Source of the DNA: Eggerthellaceae bacterium
GTDB lineage: Bacteria; Actinomycetota; Coriobacteriia; Coriobacteriales; Eggerthellaceae
Direction of reading: 5' to 3'
Assembly (NCBI GenBank): GCA_017559045.1
Contig: JAFYTB010000047.1
Location: forward strand, 1-11,403
DNA length: 11,403 nt
This document shows, one piece after another, positions 7,801 through 11,403 of this stretch; positions within the stretch are counted from its first letter, which is position 1, and every line of letters begins with the position of its first letter. Under the pieces are notes generated by a model, which was given only the letters and a program-made list of their open reading frames with translations, did not search any database and was not told where the DNA came from. The translations under genes and the position numbers were made by a program.

Positions 7801-9662
7801 TGCTGGCAGGCCGCCCGTACCATAACGACCCCGAGATCAACCACGCAATTCCCGAGCTCCTGAACAGCTTCGGCCTCGCCGTGCTCACCGAGGACTCCAT
7901 TGCGCATCTTGCACACCTCGAGCGCCCCATCCGCGCGGTTGACCAGTGGATGTACCACACTCGCCTGTATGCATCCGCCAAGGTTGCTTCTCAGCGCAAG
8001 GACCTCGACCTCATCCAGCTCAACAGCTTCGGCTGCGGCCTGGACGCCGTCACCACCGACCAGGTGCAGGAGATCCTCGAGAATGCAGGCAAGGTGTACA
8101 CCGTGCTTAAGATCGACGAGGTTTCCAACCTCGGTGCAGCACGCATCCGCGTGCGCAGCCTGCTTGCCGCACTGAAGGACCAGATGGAGAACGAAGCTGC
8201 TGCCGCCGACGCAGGCGTTGCCACCAACGCCACCACCACCTGCGGCACCGCCACTTCCGACTGCGGCGACTGCGCAAGCTGCCCCAGCGTGAACATCGAC
8301 TTCGACGTGATCGAGAAGCTCGTTCCCAAGAAGTTCACCGAGAAGGCCGACCCGGCACTCGTCGCCAAGCACATCGCCCAGCGCGAGACGACCACCAGCG
8401 AGTTCCCGCGTGCCGAGTTCACCGAGAAGATGAAGGCTGAGGGCTACACCATCCTGGCACCCCAGATGGCACCCATCCACTTCGACATTCTCATCGAGGT
8501 CTTCTCTCGCTTCGGCTACAACCTCGAGCTGCTGCCCAGCGTTGACACCGGCGCAGTCGACGCTGGCCTGAAATACGTCAACAACGACATCTGCTACCCG
8601 TCCATCCTCACGACCGGCCAGGTCATGGAGGCGGTCATGAGCGGTCGCTATGACACCGACAGGCTGGCCATCATCATCACCCAGACGGGCGGCGGCTGCC
8701 GTGCAACCAACTACATCGCGCTCATCCGCAAGGCCCTGAAGTCGGTTGGCCTCGAGCACATCCCCGTGGTGTCCCTGTCCTTCAAGGACGTCGGCGAGCG
8801 CAACTCCGGCTTCAAGATGACCCCGAAGATGATCCTGCAGGCCGTCTATTCGCTGCTGTATGGCGACCTGCTCATGCAGGTGCTGTACCGCACGCGCCCC
8901 TATGAAGCAGAGCCCGGCGCTGCGAATGCTCTGTACGACCATTGGAACGCAATCTGCAAGAAGCAGCTTCGCAAGGGTCTGAAGTACTCCGAGTTCAAGC
9001 GCACCTGCCGCTCCATCATCAAGGACTTCGACACCCTTCCGCTCGTTGGCGAGGGCACGAAGCCGCGCGTTGGCGTCGTCGGCGAGATCCTCGTGAAGTT
9101 CCACCCCACGGCCAACAACCAGATCGTCGATGTCATCGAGCGCGAGGGTTGCGAGGCTGTCGTTCCGGGCCTTATCGAGTTCTTCCTCTTCGGCATGGCC
9201 GGCGCCATCTTCCAGGAGAAGCCGCTTGGCCGCAGCCACAAGAGCGCAGTCGGCATGAGCATTGCCATCAAGTTCGTCGAGCGCCTGCGCAAGCCGGTCA
9301 ACGACGCCCTGGCCGCTTCGACGCGCTTCGAGCCGCCGGCTGACATCTTCCAGGTTGCAGCCTACGCCGAGCAGGTGCTTTCGCTGTGCAACTCCATGGG
9401 TGAGGGCTGGCTGCTGACCGGCGAGATGGTCGAGCTCATCCACTCTGGCGCACCCAACATCGTGTGCACGCAGCCCTTCGCTTGCCTGCCGAACCACGTC
9501 GTTGGCAAGGCAACCATCAAGGAGCTGCGCCGCCAGTATCCCGAGAGCAACATCGTTGCTGTTGACTACGACCCTGGTGCTTCCGAGGTTAACCAGCTCA
9601 ACCGTATCAAGCTGATGATCTCGGTTGCCAAGGCCAACCTTGCCGCCAAGCAGGAGAAGTAG
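4848..9662 (+). CDS. Fused 2-hydroxyacyl-CoA dehydratase activase and dehydratase-related protein
   Basis: This 1604-residue cytoplasmic protein joins parts usually encoded separately in radical 2-hydroxyacyl-CoA dehydratase systems. Activase domain 1 (about 92-340) has the ATP-binding GIDVGSTT at 94-101 and cysteines C211 (TCAGGTGAF) and C250 (RCGVFAKTD). Domain 2 (about 410-670) has GIDAGSTT at 412-419, C540 and C579. Both cysteine pairs are 39 residues apart, as in the HgdC iron-sulfur activase. A Cys motif (C716, C719, C723, C748) precedes a DUF2229-like domain (from about 789; C839, C864, C881, C1063). A Cys-rich linker (1132-1145) leads to a COG3581-like domain (about 1200-1590; C1249, C1284, C1540, C1546). 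Related fused proteins are found in anaerobes, mostly without known substrate. The first 90 residues are Asn/Thr/Ser-rich. An alternative start is M55, behind AAGGA seven bases upstream, but about 84% G/C third positions over codons 1-55 favour 4848. Confidence 0.92.
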   Translation: MQNEQSANKTIADNTTTNQNNSSTTTAQSATTNHDINSTSEMSIMQNPNVKDGTMNDDCTCGCVSTECPATANIEKTVKRFTHEDAAKVDLHLGIDVGSTTVKLAVLDRANEVKWAVYRRHHADVRATIVEVLEEAAEAFPTECMTIAITGSGGLLLSQWLDIEFVQEVIASKTAVEAFIPATDVAIELGGEDAKIIYFDNGIEQRMNGTCAGGTGAFIDQMAALLNTDAGGLNELAQSHTTIYPIASRCGVFAKTDVQPLLNEGARREDIAASIFQSVVTQTISGLACGRPIRGHVAFLGGPLQYLPELRKRFYETLSLDEEHIIVPDNAHLFVASGCAIAGAVAENEIPERLSDVLERLRGLGDMQGSEVVRLPPLFANEEEYEEFQARHATEIVRRGSLETYEGNAYLGIDAGSTTFKAALIGEEGEILWSTYASNKGDVLGCAKTALRDLYANLPKNADGTPRVTIAHSTVTGYGEGLLLEALRVDSGEIETVAHLRGAQEMLPGVEFILDIGGLDMKCLRVKDGVIDHIMLNEACSSGCGSFIESFASGLNLDVSEFAKTANRADNPVDLGSRCTVFMNSRVKQAQKEGATVGDIAAGLAISVIKNALFKVIKIRDPRDVGEKVIVQGGTFLNDAVLRAFEQLSECNAVRPDIAGNMGAYGAALLARDRAYHAVAAEASASQDAVSQQTVSSILTLEQLEELAPTHRTVRCKACPNACLLTVNDFGKDPATGKNRRFITGNRCEKGAGTHDETKDIPNLYEFKSKRLFDHYTPLSAEEATRGTVGIPRALNMYENYPFWFTFFTKLGFRVVASDPSTKATYEAGIESMPSESVCYPAKLSHGHIMNLLAKNPDFIWMPCAKWERKEDGTAGNHFNCPIVASYPEALRLNIDEIHDETRRFLNPWLPYYDQEKLADRLYVELCENYRDVLERCGGTLPTRAEVKAACDEAWAEDESFKHDMRRAGVETLAWMEKTGTHGIVLAGRPYHNDPEINHAIPELLNSFGLAVLTEDSIAHLAHLERPIRAVDQWMYHTRLYASAKVASQRKDLDLIQLNSFGCGLDAVTTDQVQEILENAGKVYTVLKIDEVSNLGAARIRVRSLLAALKDQMENEAAAADAGVATNATTTCGTATSDCGDCASCPSVNIDFDVIEKLVPKKFTEKADPALVAKHIAQRETTTSEFPRAEFTEKMKAEGYTILAPQMAPIHFDILIEVFSRFGYNLELLPSVDTGAVDAGLKYVNNDICYPSILTTGQVMEAVMSGRYDTDRLAIIITQTGGGCRATNYIALIRKALKSVGLEHIPVVSLSFKDVGERNSGFKMTPKMILQAVYSLLYGDLLMQVLYRTRPYEAEPGAANALYDHWNAICKKQLRKGLKYSEFKRTCRSIIKDFDTLPLVGEGTKPRVGVVGEILVKFHPTANNQIVDVIEREGCEAVVPGLIEFFLFGMAGAIFQEKPLGRSHKSAVGMSIAIKFVERLRKPVNDALAASTRFEPPADIFQVAAYAEQVLSLCNSMGEGWLLTGEMVELIHSGAPNIVCTQPFACLPNHVVGKATIKELRRQYPESNIVAVDYDPGASEVNQLNRIKLMISVAKANLAAKQEK

Positions 9663-9695
9663 TTGCTGAGCTAACCTGCGCCAGCCAGCGATCGA

Positions 9696-9819
9696 CACTC
9701 AGCCGGCAACGCTCAACCGGCAGCGACGCTCGGCCGACGACAACACTCGGCTGACGATCAACGCTCAGCCAGCAGCAACACTCGGCCGACAGCGCAAACG
9801 CAGCGGCACTCGGCCGGCG
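9696..9819. repeat. Degenerate ~17-bp tandem repeats after the dehydratase gene
   Basis: The core CTCRGCCGR, usually preceded by CAAC or CGAC, recurs seven times, with CTC at 9698, 9712, 9729, 9746, 9764, 9781 and 9809. Most steps are 17-18 bp. Because 17 is not a multiple of three, the array is unlikely to be coding. It fills the space between the stop codon at 9662 and the terminator, so it would be transcribed as the 3' untranslated region. Confidence 0.7.
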
Positions 9820-9869
9820 GCGACACCGATGCAGCAGCGCAAGCGCAACGGCTGGCAAATAATTAGCAC

Positions 9870-9903
9870 GAAGGGCATCCGATCGGATGCCCTTCATTTG
9901 TTT
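9870..9903 (+). terminator. Rho-independent terminator of the TetR-dehydratase operon
   Basis: A perfect 26-bp palindrome, with left half GAAGGGCATCCGA at 9870-9882, can fold into an 11-pair stem with a GATC loop. It is followed by ATTTGTTT, a fair T-tract on the plus strand. The minus-strand side (GTGCTAATTATTTG) is less T-rich, so termination toward the left is less certain. It lies 207 bp after the dehydratase stop codon. Confidence 0.85.
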
Positions 9904-10405
9904 ATGCCCTCGCAATGAACGCTCGACGAGCCCTAATGTCCAAATTCCGCTTGTCGTTCCTCTGTCGGCGCCCCGCTCTACCGCACTCTACGTCTTCTGC
10001 ATGAAAAGTCGACTTTGGCGCCTTCTTGGGCGATTTCGACTCATTTCTGCATGAGAAGTCGACTTTGGTGCTCCGCCCCAAACAACCGAGAGTACGTCGG
10101 AAAACATGATCGACGTAATCCCAGTTCAAATTTATTCTCAGTATAGATTGATAAAATCTGGCAACTTTCAGCTGTTTCAAAAGCGCAGAAACAACCGTTT
10201 TGAGGCTAAATTAGGCACCAAACTCACAATCTCATGCAAAGAAGCAACGTTTTTCCCATTTTGGCACCAAACTCGGCATCTCATGCAAGCTGGTGCATAA
10301 CTCGGCTTTTTATGCAGACCGAATGCCAAAACCAGCGCGTGACACGCCAATTGCGCCGCCACCAAAGCCGGCGCCATCGCAATAAGAAACAAACCAGAAT
10401 GAAAC
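9904..10405. other. Gene-free region between the terminator and tlyA
   Basis: No credible coding region was found in these 502 bases. Short open frames on both strands run through repeats and show no family resemblance. The central part, about 10100-10270, is clearly more AT-rich than the flanking genes. The region holds five copies of a 25-bp repeat. A 6-bp perfect stem, GCGCCG/CGGCGC, at 10353-10374 lies just past the tlyA stop on the minus strand, but without a T-tract. Confidence 0.65.
9998..10316. repeat. Five 25-bp repeats in two facing blocks
   Basis: Two copies lie on the plus strand (9998-10022 and 10048-10072) and three on the minus strand (10214-10238, 10263-10287, 10292-10316). 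The consensus reads TGCATGARAA, then GYCGASTTT, then GGYGCC. Copies 1 and 2 match at 22 of 25 bases; the last copy is the most divergent, with TTATGCACC at its end. Start-to-start steps are 50 bp in the plus block and 49 and 29 bp in the minus block. The blocks point toward each other across a 141-bp AT-rich centre. Function is not known to me; a dispersed repeat family or a multi-site regulator target are both possible. Confidence 0.8.
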
Positions 10406-11164
10406 CTACCCGCGATATTCTGCGCGGACGAGGTACTCGACATTGCCCTTCGGGCCCTTGATGGAAGACTCGACAACGCCCGTGATCTCGAAGCCCTCAT
10501 CGGAAAGGGCGGCACACACCTCGTCGATGGTACGCAGACGAACGGCCTCGTCGCGCACAACGCCACGATCGGTCTCCTCGTGAGCCGACTCAAACTGCGG
10601 CTTAATCAAGCCAATGAACACCGTGCCCTTGCACTCGTCGGACTCAGCGCGCGAGAGACTGGAGAAAACGGGCGCCAACTGGGCCAAGCCGATAAAGCTC
10701 ACATCGATAACGATGAGGTCAAAGGGGGCACCCAGCTCGGCAGGATCAGCGAGCTTAATGTTCGTGCGCTCGAAAACGGAAACGCGGCTGTCATCGCGCA
10801 GCTTCATGGCGAGCTGGCCGTAATTCACATCTACGCAAGCAACGCCAGCAGCACCCGCCTGCAGCAGGCAGTCAGTGAATCCGCCCGTCGACGAGCCGAT
10901 ATCGATGCAGTGCATTCCGGTGACATCCTGTCCGAACGCATCAAGTGCGCCCTGCAGCTTATGACCGCCACGCGAAACATAACGCTTACGATTCTTCACG
11001 AAGATGTCGGCGTCAGGCAACACCTTCACGGCAGCGCTGGACACATACACGTCGTCAACGCGCACCTCGCGTGCCATCACCGCACGCAGAACCTCGCCGG
11101 CATCGGCAAAGAGGCCCTGTTCGACCAGCAGCTCATCGAGACGTATTTTCTTCGGCTTTTTCAT
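10406..11164 (-). CDS. tlyA: TlyA-family rRNA 2'-O-methyltransferase (YqxC/hemolysin-like)
   Basis: The TlyA family methylates riboses in 16S and/or 23S rRNA, affecting capreomycin sensitivity in mycobacteria; the hemolysin name is historical. The 252-residue product has an N-terminal S4 RNA-binding domain (RLDELLVEQGLFADAGEVLR from residue 8 and REVRVDDVYV) and an FtsJ-like Rossmann methyltransferase domain. Visible motifs are SRGGHKL at 64-70, the SAM-binding DIGSSTGGFTDCLL at 88-101, VIDVSFIGL at 152-160, IKPQFE at 187-192 and NVEYL at 241-245. These supply the K69, D154, K188 and E243 tetrad expected for 2'-O-methylation. The frame is open upstream to 11359, but that part is not family-like. 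MKKPKKIRLDELL at 11164 is the natural start. There is no ribosome site, while a TATAAT box ends seven bases before it, suggesting a leaderless mRNA. Confidence 0.93.
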   Translation of the reverse strand: MKKPKKIRLDELLVEQGLFADAGEVLRAVMAREVRVDDVYVSSAAVKVLPDADIFVKNRKRYVSRGGHKLQGALDAFGQDVTGMHCIDIGSSTGGFTDCLLQAGAAGVACVDVNYGQLAMKLRDDSRVSVFERTNIKLADPAELGAPFDLIVIDVSFIGLAQLAPVFSSLSRAESDECKGTVFIGLIKPQFESAHEETDRGVVRDEAVRLRTIDEVCAALSDEGFEITGVVESSIKGPKGNVEYLVRAEYRG

Positions 11165-11171
11165 AGGGAAC

Positions 11172-11199
11172 ATTATAGTGCTACATCGCGCATTATCGA
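11172..11199 (-). promoter_or_regulatory. tlyA promoter placed for leaderless transcription
   Basis: On the minus strand a consensus -10 box, TATAAT (11177-11172), lies 16 bases after TCGATA (11199-11194), which matches four of six -35 positions. The expected start, seven or eight bases after the -10, falls on or next to the A of the tlyA ATG at 11164. No Shine-Dalgarno sequence is present. Leaderless mRNAs are common in Actinobacteria, so the arrangement is plausible. Confidence 0.6.
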
Positions 11200-11403
11200 G
11201 ATCATCACCACAGCCAACTACTTCGTTATTGCCATGGAGTCCGCTAAATCTCTCATGCATCGCATATGCAAAAAGATTGGCACAGTGAGGCAACAGAAAC
11301 CTATCGGCATTGCAAAAGACATATTGCACCGATCGGCTTAATAGCACCCTCAGACGCATTCACGAAAGACGAGTGATCAGAAATCGTCTCAAAGCAAACC
11401 ATA
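11200..11403. other. No gene recognised at the right edge
   Basis: This 204-bp stretch shows no family-like reading frame, RNA gene or clear terminator on either strand. The open frame running leftward into tlyA from 11359 lacks a ribosome site and protein-like composition before residue 66. A neighbouring gene may begin beyond the window edge. Confidence 0.5.

Noticed and set aside
4539..9698. A 1719-codon open frame on the minus strand, opposite the TetR and dehydratase genes
   Set aside because: The plus-strand proteins are unmistakable. The antisense frame is a by-product of strong G/C-ending codon bias, with a His/Leu/Val/Gly/Ala-heavy composition and no recognisable domain.
9902..10180. 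A small minus-strand gene in the region after the terminator
   Set aside because: The 92-residue frame passes through two of the 25-bp repeats, has no ribosome site and no family resemblance.
9998..10316. A CRISPR array
   Set aside because: Two copies with a 25-base spacer look superficially CRISPR-like, but the repeats are imperfect, occur in both orientations, have spacers of 4-25 bases plus a 141-base centre, and no cas gene is present.
11165..11359. A 65-residue N-terminal extension of TlyA from an earlier ATG
   Set aside because: The extra residues do not resemble the family, and the TATAAT promoter would start transcription after them. The ATG at 11173 overlaps the -10 box itself.

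Overview
The window looks like chromosomal DNA of an anaerobic, fairly GC-rich Gram-positive actinobacterium, most likely a gut or oral member of the Coriobacteriia. This is inferred from the strongly G/C-ending codons, a fused radical-type 2-hydroxyacyl-CoA dehydratase (typical of strict anaerobes), a TlyA-type rRNA methylase with an apparently leaderless promoter, and the mix of Actinobacteria-like and Clostridia-like genes. No rRNA, tRNA, phage, transposase or CRISPR feature was seen, and the species cannot be named from the sequence alone.

Layout. (1) Positions 1-1204, minus strand: most of a Na/Pi-cotransporter-family membrane protein, cut at its 3' end by the window edge. A promoter lies upstream with three hexamers on an 11-bp period that resemble a phosphate (Pho) box, followed by a short leader with two hairpins. 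(2) Positions 1385-3720, minus strand: a two-gene unit, UPF0210 (DUF711, PFL-like) followed 17 bp later by rsmI, which carries an unusual five-residue tandem-repeat extension at its N-terminus. (3) Positions 3721-4193: a 473-bp gap that ends in a TetR-type control region with two matching operator-like sites flanking a promoter. (4) Positions 4194-9662, plus strand: a TetR-family regulator and, 15 bp later, a 1604-residue protein joining two ATP-dependent activase domains to 2-hydroxyacyl-CoA dehydratase-related domains. A degenerate 17-bp tandem repeat and a strong hairpin terminator follow. (5) Positions 9904-10405: a gene-free, partly AT-rich stretch holding five copies of a 25-bp repeat in two blocks that face each other. 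(6) Positions 10406-11164, minus strand: a TlyA-family rRNA 2'-O-methyltransferase with a -10 box seven bases before its start codon. (7) Positions 11200-11403: no gene recognised.

How the genes fit together. The TetR gene and the fused dehydratase form the one clear accessory module. The regulator probably controls its own operon, perhaps in response to a substrate or product of the dehydratase. The other genes are housekeeping: rRNA methylation by RsmI and TlyA, phosphate transport, and a conserved protein of unknown function. The points most worth a second look are the 25-bp repeat array, the fused dehydratase with its operators, the Pho-box-like promoter and the leaderless tlyA start.
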